Of a DNA stretch of 64,000 nt, positions 1 to 9,154 are shown one piece after another. The stretch is from Prolixibacteraceae bacterium (GTDB taxonomy: Bacteria; Bacteroidota; Bacteroidia; Bacteroidales; Prolixibacteraceae): NCBI GenBank assembly GCA_019856515.1, contig CP082230.1:1736001-1800000 (forward strand). Direction: 5' to 3'. The notes beneath the pieces are model-generated. The model did not search any database, was not told where the DNA came from, and worked only from the letters and a program-made list of their open reading frames with translations. Both the position numbers and the translations under genes were made by a program. Positions within the stretch are counted from its first letter, which is position 1; each line of letters begins with the position of its first letter.

Positions 1-1361
1 CCCACATTCCGACTTTCGATAAACTCTAATTGTCGCTCGATGCCCATCACATAAATCATAAAAGCAATAGAGATCACAAACTGAAGAATCATAAAGAGAT
101 ATTGTACTACATTTTTGCCCACCTTACGAAAGCGTCCAGATAGAATATCAATAATCGAGTAGTTAGATAACCACAATGCAGGATAAAGTACGGAGATAAA
201 AGTTGTAAAAAGTATTGCCCCCAATAGTAGTCCCCATAACGAAGGGTTTCCAAAATCCAATTCAACATCGGCATGAAACACCTCATTGAATAATGAGGTC
301 AAATGGTAGGACATAAACAGTGCAATGATAGTAGCGATAACCACATATACCAGCACTTTTTTGAAATATTGATACATGATGTGCCAACGAGAAGCACCAA
401 ATAACTTATATAGTGCCACCCTCTTCCCATCTAGTATGGAGATCGAAATAAACACATTGGAGAAATTCACACATGCTATAATCAAAATAATGATCGATAA
501 AAAGCCTAAGGTATGTATCTGTTTGGCAACAATCGAATTCTCATCATTATAAAGATGCTGCGCTTCCAGTGAACTTAAATAGACCTCTATCTTAAATGTT
601 TTGGCTCCCTCACAGTGATCATATACCTCTGCCTCTATCTTCTTTGCAAGCTTGTTTTTATCCACATGATCTCCAAGCTTATAATAGGTAGCAAACATAT
701 CATTATAGACCCATGAATCGATCCATTTAGGATTGAACTTATAGAGAGTTTCTCGGTTAAAAAGCATATGGACTTGAAGATGTGAGTTTCGTGGCATATT
801 CTCTATCACCCCAGAGACTTGCAACAGATGACCACGATATGTCATGTTCTTTCCAATAACATTTAATGCTCCGAATATCTTTATCGCCGTCTCTCTATCA
901 ATGACCACATGGTTAATCTTTTCTAAACAAGATGTTGGATCGCCATAAAGAAAGGGGTAAGTAAAGAAAGAGAAGAAGTTAGACGACACTGCCACAATAC
1001 CGTTTTGCATCACCTTTTTGGTGCCATAGGAGATCAGCGTAGCATTTCTTTGACAGACCATCGCAGCACTCTCAATCTCAGGCATCATTTTCGGTGCTTC
1101 TAAGTAATAAGCCGACCCTAACGTATTATCCTGCATCTTTTTGCCCTTATACAAAATACGAGCATTCACACAGTATATCTTCTCGAAATCGTCGTTAAAG
1201 CGGTCATAACTATATTCAAACATTGCCCAACAACTGGTCAATATCACCGTCGTTAAACCAATACTGAGACCCAGAATACTGATACTATTAGAGAGGAGTT
1301 CTCTTTTAAAATCATATATAAAACGTGCTATCTTTCTTTTCATCACTGAGGGATTAACCAT
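1..1361 (-). CDS. MacB/FtsX-type ABC transporter permease (3' part outside window)
   Basis: The gene enters from the right and is cut by the window edge, so only about 453 N-terminal codons are seen. After a short cytoplasmic stretch comes a first membrane helix, then a motif ending YDRF, as in Bacteroidota FtsX-fold permeases. A long periplasmic domain follows. Near the left end lie further hydrophobic segments with the permease signature GKRVALYKLFGAS, the conserved arginine/glycine-alanine-serine loop of the family. It would form the membrane part of the exporter whose ATPase (13 bp upstream), adaptor and TolC partner precede it in the same operon. I used the ATG at 1361; an in-frame ATG at 1343 is an equally possible start. 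The substrate cannot be told from sequence. Confidence 0.85.
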   Translation of the reverse strand, partial: MVNPSVMKRKIARFIYDFKRELLSNSISILGLSIGLTTVILTSCWAMFEYSYDRFNDDFEKIYCVNARILYKGKKMQDNTLGSAYYLEAPKMMPEIESAAMVCQRNATLISYGTKKVMQNGIVAVSSNFFSFFTYPFLYGDPTSCLEKINHVVIDRETAIKIFGALNVIGKNMTYRGHLLQVSGVIENMPRNSHLQVHMLFNRETLYKFNPKWIDSWVYNDMFATYYKLGDHVDKNKLAKKIEAEVYDHCEGAKTFKIEVYLSSLEAQHLYNDENSIVAKQIHTLGFLSIIILIIACVNFSNVFISISILDGKRVALYKLFGASRWHIMYQYFKKVLVYVVIATIIALFMSYHLTSLFNEVFHADVELDFGNPSLWGLLLGAILFTTFISVLYPALWLSNYSIIDILSGRFRKVGKNVVQYLFMILQFVISIAFMIYVMGIERQLEFIESRNV

Positions 1362-1373
1362 TGGTAGGGGGGA

Positions 1374-2054
1374 TTAGGCTTCTTTGAATTTCTCCACGAC
1401 AACTTTACCATCCAACATATGCACTACTCTATCGGCATAGCTAGCATCGCGATCGCTATGGGTTACCATCACAACTGTCGTCCCTGATTTATGTAGCTCT
1501 GTAAGTAACGACATCACCTCTTGTCCATTCTTTGAGTCTAGGTTTCCTGTAGGCTCATCTGCTAGAATTAGATCAGGAGAAGATACTACGGCTCGCGCAA
1601 TAGCGACTCTCTGCTGTTGTCCTCCAGACAGTTGTTTGGGATAGTGTTTTGCACGGTGAGCTATATTCATACGGGTTAAGACATCAGTGACCAAGCGCTT
1701 ACGTTCAGAACGTGAATTAGACAGATACTCTAAAGGTAAAGCCACATTCTCTTCTACAGTTAAATCGTCAATCAAGTTGAAGTTTTGGAATACAAATCCA
1801 ATCTTCCCAATACGATGCTTGGTGCGATCTCGCTCTTTTAACTTAGAGACCTCTTCCGACTTCAGCTCATAGCTTCCACCACATGGATTATCTAATAACC
1901 CTAAGATGTTCATTAACGTTGATTTCCCACAACCAGATGGTCCCATAATGGCAACAAATTCACTCTTCGAGACATGGAAATCTATACTATTCAGTGCCAC
2001 TGTCTCAATCTCCTCCGTACGGAACACTTTATCGATGGCTTTCATTTTAATCAT
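1374..2054 (-). CDS. ABC transporter ATP-binding protein, MacB/LolD type
   Basis: A 226-residue ATPase that should power the adjacent FtsX-type permease. Walker A GPSGCGKST is at residues 38-46, the Q-loop follows in VFQNFNLID, the signature LSGGQQQR is near residue 143, and Walker B LILADEPTGNLDS is near 163. The D-loop and the switch histidine (VMVTHSD) are also present, so it looks catalytically intact. The length fits the MacB/LolD class, which usually works as a homodimer without extra domains. It lies 11 bp after the adaptor gene and 12 bp before the permease, so co-translation within one exporter operon is likely. A second ATG three codons downstream could be the true start. Confidence 0.93.
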   Translation of the reverse strand: MIKMKAIDKVFRTEEIETVALNSIDFHVSKSEFVAIMGPSGCGKSTLMNILGLLDNPCGGSYELKSEEVSKLKERDRTKHRIGKIGFVFQNFNLIDDLTVEENVALPLEYLSNSRSERKRLVTDVLTRMNIAHRAKHYPKQLSGGQQQRVAIARAVVSSPDLILADEPTGNLDSKNGQEVMSLLTELHKSGTTVVMVTHSDRDASYADRVVHMLDGKVVVEKFKEA

Positions 2055-2065
2055 AAGAATATAGT

Positions 2066-3319
2066 TTAATTGATTAGTTTTAAAAGTTCACTACTACCAT
2101 ACTTTTGATACGGTGATATAATTATTGTTTCGCCCTCTTTAAGACCATCGACCACCTCATAATATTCGGGGTTTTGTCGTCCCAACTTCACCTCTCTTTT
2201 AATGGCACGATTGCCATCTTCAGAAAGAACATATACCCAGTTTCCTCCACAATCTAGATAGAAAGGTCCCCTCTCGACCAACAAAGAGCTCTTCTCTTCT
2301 CCCAACCGAAGATCGATATAGTAGGATTGTCCCCTTCTGAGCCTCTCTGGCTTTTCTCCTACAAAGAGAAGTTCGGTCTTAAACTTCCCCTCTTTTACCT
2401 CAGGGTAGACTTTTCGCACCTTTAATTTAAAAGTCATATCGCCTCTTTTCAAAGAGGCCTCTTGCCCCACATGAACCTTGTCAATATAGTGTTCGTCGAT
2501 CAGCGTCACGATCTTAAAATCACTAAGAATATCGACTTGTCCTAGCGTCCGTCCTTTCATGACCGATTGCCCAACCTCCACATCTAATGTGGTTAACTGA
2601 CCCGAAATAGGAGCTTTGACTTCTAGTGCATTTTTACGCTGTTGCACCAATTTTAGATTCTCTCTCATGTTATCTAAGCTCCTATTCATCTGCTCCAACT
2701 GGTTGGTTCTATAAATCGAATCTTGACACTGTCTCTCCTTGTAAAGATCAAAGCTACGAACGGCATAATCATATGCCTCTTTAGCGTCGATATATTGATC
2801 TTTGGATATCAAACTATCTTGAAATAGAAATCTATTCTGTTCCCACTTGCGTTGTCTATTTTTTATTTCGAACTCTAAAGTAAGAAGCGTTTTCTTTATA
2901 TTCAACTTCTCCTGCTCCATAGTGACCATCGTGTTGCGCAAGAAGTTACTCTTTTCAGCCAACTGCGCCTCACTATTGAGTATGCTTTGATGCAGGTCGG
3001 GGTTGCTCATCTTTAGAATCACCGCTCCTTTTTCAATCATCGTACCCTCTTCCACATATTTTGCTTCTACTCTTCCGCCTATGCGAGCATCTAAAATAAT
3101 AGTAGATATTGGAGCCACTTTGGCATTCACCGATATATAGTCATTAAAATGTCCTTGGGACACTTGGGATGTGATCAATCGATCTTTTCTCTCTTTATAC
3201 ACTGTCATATGCTCCATCCAAAAGAGTCGATAAAGAGTTAATGCTATCACTAACATAACGAAAAGCATGACGACATAGCGCATTTTAAACTTCCATCTCT
3301 TTTCTATAACGCGATCCAT
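2066..3319 (-). CDS. Periplasmic adaptor (HlyD/membrane fusion family) of a tripartite exporter
   Basis: A 417-residue membrane fusion protein. One N-terminal helix (about residues 14-33) anchors it in the inner membrane. The two halves of the lipoyl/barrel-sandwich domain are seen around 60-105 (ARIGGRVEAKYVEEGTMIEKG) and 235-260 (VKAPISGQLTTLDVEVGQSV). A long heptad-rich coiled coil of about 120 residues lies between them, and a C-terminal beta-barrel and proximal domain follow. The role is to bridge the inner-membrane permease to the TolC channel encoded immediately upstream (5-bp gap). The order TolC, adaptor, ATPase, permease is standard for MacAB-type systems in Bacteroidota. Confidence 0.9.
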   Translation of the reverse strand: MDRVIEKRWKFKMRYVVMLFVMLVIALTLYRLFWMEHMTVYKERKDRLITSQVSQGHFNDYISVNAKVAPISTIILDARIGGRVEAKYVEEGTMIEKGAVILKMSNPDLHQSILNSEAQLAEKSNFLRNTMVTMEQEKLNIKKTLLTLEFEIKNRQRKWEQNRFLFQDSLISKDQYIDAKEAYDYAVRSFDLYKERQCQDSIYRTNQLEQMNRSLDNMRENLKLVQQRKNALEVKAPISGQLTTLDVEVGQSVMKGRTLGQVDILSDFKIVTLIDEHYIDKVHVGQEASLKRGDMTFKLKVRKVYPEVKEGKFKTELLFVGEKPERLRRGQSYYIDLRLGEEKSSLLVERGPFYLDCGGNWVYVLSEDGNRAIKREVKLGRQNPEYYEVVDGLKEGETIIISPYQKYGSSELLKLIN

Positions 3320-3324
3320 GATCT

Positions 3325-4638
3325 CTATTTTTTAATAAAACTCCAGTCCCCTAACTCATAATATCTCAAAAGCAGTCGTTGAATATCCATCTCATATTTA
3401 GCTTGTAACATCTCATACCAGCTTTCAGAGAACTGCTGTCTCACCAGTGCTACATCTTGCGGGTTAACCATTCCCACCTTTAGCTCTTTTTGGACACGTT
3501 CTAGTGCCATGGAACTGTGATCATATAGTGCTTTGGATGCGCTATATCGCTCTTTGGCACTATTTAATTGCACCCAAGTATCTTGGATCATCTGGTGAAC
3601 GATTCGCTCTTTCTCCTTCAACAGCACCTTATCCATTGACAATTGAATACGAGCTTTTCGTATATTTCGACGATGTCGTCCATTATCATATATAGGGATG
3701 GATAACTTTAAGTATATCTGTTGGTTTTGATTGTTATTTATCTGATCGATAAAAGGATCATTTCTTACGCCATCTTTATTCGACAAATAGTAGTTGGTTG
3801 CATAATAGGCACCAAGCGTAAGAGTAGGCAATCGTTTTCCTCTTATCATCTTAAGACGTTTCGTATCTTTATCAATCTGATGAGAACAGCTACTCAAGTC
3901 GGCTAAGTTCATCGATGGAGAGACCAAACTATCCAATGTAAATAAGGGGGTATTAAAGGTTAACGTCGTATCTAATTTTATAGGCACATCTAGTGAAAGC
4001 ACATGGTTCAACTGGTTTCGTGCCATCTGTTCATCTGAAGAAGCTTTGATATACTTACTTTTATCAGATAGGTATTGTGCATACAGCTTCTGCTCTTTTA
4101 CTTTTGACTCACGTCCTACTTTAACAAACTGTTGCATATCACGGTGTAGTCGATAGCCAATATCTCTCTGTTTCTGTGCCATCGTCTTCATTTCGGAAGC
4201 CAAGAGCAATTGATAATATGCCTTGATAATGGTAGACACCGTACTGTTTTCGGCGAGTCTCTTTTCATCATTACCTTGTAACACATTATAACGATGGTAA
4301 GCAATCTCATTAACTCTGGTGAACCCTTCGAACAGCACCACACTGGTCGAAATATTCGCATTGCTACTGTAGTTGTGTATATTACTTAGTTGGTTGGTCT
4401 TGCCATCAATACTCCGTCCATAGTTAGATCGCATATCGGCAAACCCATATATATTAGGTAATAGTGCCTCTTTGCTCATCCTTAGGTCGGCTCGTCGGGC
4501 CTCCACATCTAAGGAGCTACACATCACTTGCGCATTGTGTTTTAACCCATAAGAGATACACGCTTTCAAATCCCATCTCTCTTGAGCTGATAAGAGACAC
4601 GGCAGAAACCATAAACATATAATAACGATCTTTTTCAT
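3325..4638 (-). CDS. TolC-family outer membrane efflux protein
   Basis: First gene of the exporter operon, 437 residues. It starts with a signal peptide, MKKIVIICLWFLPCLLSAQ, and continues with the alternating helical and short strand pattern of the outer-membrane efflux protein family, including two internally similar halves. The helix 'LALVRQQFSESWYEMLQAKYEMDI' type segment near the C terminus, broken here only for length, is the usual closing helix. It would form the outer-membrane exit duct for the adaptor/ATPase/permease complex. Upstream, 17 bp before any likely transcription start, is a sigma-54-like promoter that links this operon to the divergent NtrC-type regulator. Confidence 0.9.
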   Translation of the reverse strand: MKKIVIICLWFLPCLLSAQERWDLKACISYGLKHNAQVMCSSLDVEARRADLRMSKEALLPNIYGFADMRSNYGRSIDGKTNQLSNIHNYSSNANISTSVVLFEGFTRVNEIAYHRYNVLQGNDEKRLAENSTVSTIIKAYYQLLLASEMKTMAQKQRDIGYRLHRDMQQFVKVGRESKVKEQKLYAQYLSDKSKYIKASSDEQMARNQLNHVLSLDVPIKLDTTLTFNTPLFTLDSLVSPSMNLADLSSCSHQIDKDTKRLKMIRGKRLPTLTLGAYYATNYYLSNKDGVRNDPFIDQINNNQNQQIYLKLSIPIYDNGRHRRNIRKARIQLSMDKVLLKEKERIVHQMIQDTWVQLNSAKERYSASKALYDHSSMALERVQKELKVGMVNPQDVALVRQQFSESWYEMLQAKYEMDIQRLLLRYYELGDWSFIKK

Positions 4639-4666
4639 AACGACGCTTGTTGTTTGTCTTTATTCA

Positions 4667-4682
4667 TTCAACCTGCGTGCCA
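4667..4682 (-). promoter_or_regulatory. Candidate sigma-54 (-24/-12) promoter for the exporter operon
   Basis: Read on the minus strand the site is TGGCACGCAGGTTGAA. It matches the -24 box TGGCACG exactly; four bases later comes TTGAA where the consensus is TTGC[A/T], so one key -12 base differs. The predicted start, about 12 bases further on, leaves a short leader before the TolC start codon at 4638. The divergent gene encodes a sigma-54 activator, which makes the assignment more plausible than the match alone. Confidence 0.6.
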
Positions 4683-4750
4683 AAACATGCAAACAATTCA
4701 TTATCAACACAAACAGCAAAACAACGAGAACAGTAAGTGTAAAAAAATTA

Positions 4751-4763
4751 GACACCATGTGTC
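4751..4763. promoter_or_regulatory. Dyad gacac-cat-gtgtc, candidate activator binding site
   Basis: A perfect 5+5 bp inverted repeat with a 3-bp spacer in the region shared by the exporter operon and the regulator gene. It lies about 70 bp upstream of the -24 box of the candidate sigma-54 promoter, near the range expected for an NtrC-family enhancer site, and about 45 bp before the regulator start. Function is inferred from position only. Confidence 0.45.
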
Positions 4764-4806
4764 AATTCATCATACAGTTTCATAACTTTAGGTTACAAAG
4801 CATTAA

Positions 4807-6174
4807 ATGGTTATGAAAAAAGGAAATATTCTTATTATAGATGACAATCAAAGTATTCTCACCACGCTAGAGTTACTTTTATGTGGTGAATTCCATCAGG
4901 TATTGACACTAAAGAATCCTAACTTGATATTACAACAGATCCAAGAGCATCAGATTGATGTCGTTCTTCTGGATATGAATTTCGATGCTGGAATCAATAC
5001 AGGCAATGAGGGGATCTACTGGTTAAGTCAAATCACACAAAACCATCCACATGTGAGTGTCATTATGATTACGGCTTTTGGAGATATTGACCTGGCAGTC
5101 AAGACGGTAAAAAATGGGGCTTTTGACTTTATTCTTAAACCATGGAATAACCAAAAGATCATCACTACAATACATGCTGCGCTAAAGATGAGCCTTAGCC
5201 ATCAAGAGAACCGAAAACTAAAGAGTAAGACCGACAAACTGCAGAACTTACTACACACCCCAGATGTCGAGATCATTGGCACTTCGCCTGCCATTAAGGA
5301 GGTGATGGCTATTGCAGAGAAGGTAGCTGCAACCCATGCCAATGTACTGATTACGGGAGAGAATGGAACGGGAAAAGAGGTATTCGCCGAATATATTCAT
5401 CAGATGTCCCATCGAAAAGAGGAACTACTCGTCACCGTCGATATGGGAGCGATAGCCGCAACGCTCTTTGAGAGCGAACTATTTGGACATTCCAAAGGTG
5501 CCTTCACAGGAGCCAATGAAGAGCGCATTGGTAAGTTTCAAGCGGCCAATAAGGGAACTCTCTTTTTAGATGAGTTAGGCAACCTTCCTTTGGACCTACA
5601 ATCGAAACTACTGTCTGCGTTACAAACACGTACAGTAACCAAACTGGGAAGTAATCGTGCCGAAAGCTTTGATGTGCGACTTGTCTGTGCTACCAATATG
5701 AACATACAAGAGATGATTCAGAATGGACAGTTTCGCGAAGATCTATACTATCGTGTAAATACCATTCAAATAGAGCTTCCTCCACTACGAAGACGTGGTC
5801 ATGACATCATTCTTCTAGCCAACCACTTCCTCAAACAGTATGGAAAGAGATACAATAAGCCATCTCTTCATCTCAGCACCAAAGTACAGAAAGAGATGCT
5901 TGAATATACATGGCCTGGAAATATTAGGGAGCTAAGACATTGTATGGAGAAGGCAACCATACTGACAGATAGTGCTTGTATCGAAAGCCTCAACCTTACC
6001 AATGCCCAAGCTTCAGCTCCTCTTGAACTCTTAGATTTGGATCTTCATGAGATGGAGAAAAAGCTTATCTCACAACATCTACAAGCAGCAGAAGGCAACC
6101 TCTCAAGGGTCGCTTCCAAGCTAGGTATTACAAGACAAACCTTGTACAACAAACTAAAGAAACACAACCTATGA
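4807..6174 (+). CDS. NtrC-family sigma-54-dependent response regulator
   Basis: A 455-residue activator with three domains. The receiver domain spans about residues 7-125, with acidic pair D12/D13 and phosphoacceptor D56 (VVLLDMNFD). The AAA+ domain runs from about 150 to 385, with Walker A GENGTGKE and the sigma-54-contacting loop GAFTGA, so it should remodel sigma-54 polymerase. A Fis-type helix-turn-helix closes the protein (LSRVASKLGITRQTLYNKL). It overlaps the histidine kinase gene by 4 bp and diverges from the exporter operon, so the pair very probably senses an envelope stress or substrate and switches on export. ATG 4813 is an alternative start. Confidence 0.95.
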   Translation: MVMKKGNILIIDDNQSILTTLELLLCGEFHQVLTLKNPNLILQQIQEHQIDVVLLDMNFDAGINTGNEGIYWLSQITQNHPHVSVIMITAFGDIDLAVKTVKNGAFDFILKPWNNQKIITTIHAALKMSLSHQENRKLKSKTDKLQNLLHTPDVEIIGTSPAIKEVMAIAEKVAATHANVLITGENGTGKEVFAEYIHQMSHRKEELLVTVDMGAIAATLFESELFGHSKGAFTGANEERIGKFQAANKGTLFLDELGNLPLDLQSKLLSALQTRTVTKLGSNRAESFDVRLVCATNMNIQEMIQNGQFREDLYYRVNTIQIELPPLRRRGHDIILLANHFLKQYGKRYNKPSLHLSTKVQKEMLEYTWPGNIRELRHCMEKATILTDSACIESLNLTNAQASAPLELLDLDLHEMEKKLISQHLQAAEGNLSRVASKLGITRQTLYNKLKKHNL

Positions 6175-7520
6175 GAATCCCAAATCTATTTGTTCATCTG
6201 GCAGGAAGTATCATAGGAATCATTCTTTCAAGCATGGGAATCCTCTATGGGATAATATTCTCTTATCACCTCGTATGGCTACTATGCTCCATCTTTTGTG
6301 GTTATCTATGTTACGCCAGTATCAGAAAGGTATACAGTGAGCTACAGAAGATCGATCACTACCTGCTCGGCATCCTCAATAAAGACTCCTCGATGAAAAT
6401 AGATGATCAGAAAGGAAGCCCAGTATCACGTGATATTGCAACAAAGATCAACCAGATTGTTCAACTATACAAAGAGAACAAACAGGAGATCCTACATAAA
6501 GAGCTATACTATAGTGCCATTATAGACAAATCAAATACTGGACTGTTCTCATATGGAGAAGACGATAGAGTGATTGATTGTAACCCCAAAGCAAAGCAAC
6601 TTCTTGGGCTAGAGAACTTACATCATATTCAGTCATTAAACAAAATAAACACCTCTATACCCACCTTCTTAAAGGATCAAATAAAGAGTAACAAGCAACA
6701 AAAGCATCTGTTTGAAGGAGACAACAGTAAGCTTCTCTTTAACACCTCAGAGCTCATTATCGATGGAAAGAGAATCTCTATAGTCGCAGTGCATGATATC
6801 ACTCTCGAACTAAATAGGAATGAGACAGAAGCATGGATCAAGTTGTCTAGAACCTTATCCCATGAGATCATGAATGCCATGACACCCATGATATCCCTCT
6901 CCAACGTGATCTTGGGATACTTTAAACAAGGGGATCAAAATGCGACCATTGACACAATTGGTCAGCAACAGATCGATAATGCCGTAAAAGCCCTTAATAT
7001 CATCGAAGATCAGGCAAAAGGGCTCGTGCAGTTTGTTAACAATTACCGTCAGTTCACCATCTTACCAGAGCCAGAACCAATAGCCTTCAATATAAAAGAG
7101 CAGTTTGATTCACAGCTCCTTCTCTACAAAGAGATGCCTCATGCTGACAAAGTAGATATCATATGTAATATTCCAGAAGAATCAGCTCTATTTTGTGATG
7201 CCAAACTACTTCATCATGTCATGATGAACATCATCAAGAACGCCTTAGAGTCATTTAACTTCGCTGTTCAGAAATATCCTAAGATTATTATTGAGAGTCA
7301 CCAGCGATATAATCGAACCCACATAACCATTACAAATAACGGAATGCCAATAGATAGAGAGACAGAGAAACAGATCTTTACGCCATTCTATACCACCAAA
7401 GAGAGTGGATCAGGCATAGGGCTTAGTCTAAGTAAGCAGCTGGTCATCAAAATGGGAGGAAACCTGACGCTCAACACCAATACGACCAATACTGAATTTA
7501 TCATTCAACTACCAAGCTAG
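6171..7520 (+). CDS. Sensor histidine kinase (PAS, HisKA-like, HATPase_c)
   Basis: A 449-residue kinase whose start overlaps the regulator stop (ATGA). Two adjacent membrane helices occupy about residues 8-50 with almost no periplasmic loop, so the input is probably within the membrane or cytoplasm. A PAS-like domain follows (about 110-210). The H-box LSRTLSHEIMNAMTPM places the phosphorylated histidine at about residue 231. The N box (IIKNALESF), the G1 region and GSGIGLSLSKQLV of the ATPase domain are all present. The architecture matches NtrY-like kinases paired with sigma-54 activators in Bacteroidota. Confidence 0.94.
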   Translation: MRIPNLFVHLAGSIIGIILSSMGILYGIIFSYHLVWLLCSIFCGYLCYASIRKVYSELQKIDHYLLGILNKDSSMKIDDQKGSPVSRDIATKINQIVQLYKENKQEILHKELYYSAIIDKSNTGLFSYGEDDRVIDCNPKAKQLLGLENLHHIQSLNKINTSIPTFLKDQIKSNKQQKHLFEGDNSKLLFNTSELIIDGKRISIVAVHDITLELNRNETEAWIKLSRTLSHEIMNAMTPMISLSNVILGYFKQGDQNATIDTIGQQQIDNAVKALNIIEDQAKGLVQFVNNYRQFTILPEPEPIAFNIKEQFDSQLLLYKEMPHADKVDIICNIPEESALFCDAKLLHHVMMNIIKNALESFNFAVQKYPKIIIESHQRYNRTHITITNNGMPIDRETEKQIFTPFYTTKESGSGIGLSLSKQLVIKMGGNLTLNTNTTNTEFIIQLPS

Positions 7521-8465
7521 TGTAACAACCTTTTAGTTCACGTCAGTATTTATCATCATTAATAGACAAGTTTATTGGTCAAATGAACTAACTCATTTGT
7601 TTCGAGCTGATGTTACAACATGCACTGAAAGTGCTACAGATTAATAAAGTAGGGATGTTCCCTAAAGCCACGAATTTTATATGCAGCATTAAAATATTCA
7701 ACATTAGGCTAAGTTTATTTCAATCAGGTATAAATACAAAACCTGACCATATTAAATCATTATTTGAGACGAAAAGGGTAAAATTAAAGATCGAATTAAA
7801 ATTACACATCTCTAACATGAGAGAGTTCAGTGGTGCCCAATTAAAAGGGTGTATTCTAAACATGGAGAAAAAATAAAATTAACCCTGACTAGGATTTATT
7901 CCTTTATAAAACTTTAGAATAACTCACACAACCCTTAAGATCTAATAAATCAAGATATGATGGATAAACAACAGGGAGTTCCTTATACCCTTCTCCTACC
8001 TTCCTAGGTACCTTCTCCTACCTTTGTCCATGGTTCAGCCATGGTTCGTCCATGGTTTGTCCATCGATTTCGGGGGTATCGATGGCTGAAGCATGGATGA
8101 ACCATGGCTAAAACATGGACAAAGGTGGGAGGAGAGTGCTGTTAACCTCCTAGCAGGTAACTAGGAAGTATTGATGAATGCCAAGGCATTGATAATTCAT
8201 AAGTCGGCCAGTTTAAAATTAACTTCTAAAAACGACCTTAGACACCTTGTATATCAAATATTTGTAGTAGTACCCAATATACATTTTTTTCCTTGTATTG
8301 CATCTATAAATTTCAAATTAATATCACCAATTGATGATCTAGGCGATGATTACACGTTTTAAAAATAGATCGAAACGACCCTTTGATCATTAGACGTCAA
8401 ATAGATCGAACCTTACACCTATCTAATCTGTTTCATAGTGTGTTAAGAATATAAAATAATGGATT
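7521..8465. other. Intergenic region dominated by a long hairpin
   Basis: No gene can be supported in this 945-bp gap. Two short open frames (7610-7876 and 8171-8362) lack recognizable domains and have biased, low-complexity composition, so I treat them as chance. The notable content is the inverted repeat described separately at 8000-8168. The final 100 bases are AT rich and should hold the thioredoxin promoter, but no clear -7 element was identified. Confidence 0.6.
8000..8168. repeat. Long imperfect inverted repeat built on CCATGG units
   Basis: Arms 8016-8068 and 8078-8130 are both 53 bases and pair with about seven mismatches around the 9-base loop ttcgggggt. An outer pair, 8000-8012 with 8156-8168, matches at 12 of 13 positions. 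Each arm carries several near-copies of CCATGGTTCGTC-like units, so the arms are themselves short tandem repeats. The right-hand flank has a further small hairpin (ggagg...cctcc). Such a fold would be very stable as RNA or as a cruciform. It is not a typical terminator because no T tract follows on either strand. Confidence 0.8.
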
Positions 8466-8822
8466 ATGGCTACAAAAAAGATGAATAACGAGCTGTTTAA
8501 AGAGAAAGTCTTTAACTACGACAAAAAGAGTGAATGGGAATTTCAAGGGGATAAGCCCGCAGTGATTGACTTTTATGCAGATTGGTGTAGCCCATGTAAG
8601 ATGATTGCACCTATATTAGAACAGCTTTCGGATGACTACAAAGACAAGATCGATATTTATAAGGTAGACACAGAGCAAGAGCAAGAACTTTCGGCAGTTT
8701 TTGGAATTCGTAGTATTCCTACCCTTGTATTTGCACCGATGAAAGGGAAACCTATTATTCAAGCGGGGGCAATGGATAGAAGAGCCCTTGTAGAACTTAT
8801 TGAAAGAATAATGAAACCATAA
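8466..8822 (+). CDS. Thioredoxin-like protein with WCSPC active site
   Basis: A 118-residue single-domain thioredoxin without a signal peptide, hence cytoplasmic. The redox pair is C41/C44 in DWCSPCK, with Ser replacing the usual Gly, which is expected to shift the redox potential. The cis-proline motif is present in RSIPTLVF. About 30 residues precede the core strand and include FNYDKKSEW, a feature shared with the two thioredoxins at 32218 and 32817, so the three are paralogues. It stands alone between noncoding DNA and a pseudogene fragment; no partner reductase is nearby. Confidence 0.93.
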   Translation: MATKKMNNELFKEKVFNYDKKSEWEFQGDKPAVIDFYADWCSPCKMIAPILEQLSDDYKDKIDIYKVDTEQEQELSAVFGIRSIPTLVFAPMKGKPIIQAGAMDRRALVELIERIMKP

Positions 8823-8920
8823 TCGGTAAGCAATATCCCAACTAATCTATTATTAATTCTCTATCCTTTTTACAAGATAGAGAATTATATAGATCGAAAG
8901 GATGTCTGTCTAAGATTAAT

Positions 8921-9136
8921 TTAAGTTCTCTAATTTTCATATTCCTAAACGAGTTAGGACACCATGATCTTGAACAGAAATATGGCCTTTCTTGAGTCTA
9001 ACATAGTAGGGATTCCTTTACATTTACATTTCGCACAGTGCTCTTTCCAACTGTCACGCCATAACTCTAAAGGCGATGTAAAAAGTATTACTCCCTCTTT
9101 TTCAACGGTCATACTACGGTTCAAGATAATCATCTC
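8921..9136 (-). pseudogene. Decayed C-terminal fragment of a DUF1080 gene
   Basis: Translated on the minus strand, pieces in shifting frames follow the end of the DUF1080 protein encoded at 11982-12683. ELWRDSW matches ELWSESW, PYYVRLKKGHISVQDHG matches PNYGRFKKGHIGLQDHG, and RNMKIREL matches RNIKIRRL. At least two frame changes and no start codon show it is not a working gene. It sits about 3 kb downstream of the intact paralogue on the same strand, with the DUF5686 gene between, which suggests an old duplication or rearrangement of the sugar locus. Confidence 0.8.
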
Positions 9137-9154
9137 TTTTTTACAAGATTAGTA

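Noticed and set aside
7610..7876. 88-codon open frame
   Set aside because: No domain, no conserved pattern, no ribosome site; composition like the surrounding AT-rich spacer.
8016..8130. Repeated CCATGG units considered as a CRISPR-like array
   Set aside because: Units are inverted and degenerate, with no regular unique spacers and no cas genes.
8964..9152. 62-codon + strand frame
   Set aside because: It is the antisense of a decayed DUF1080 fragment, which explains the sequence better.
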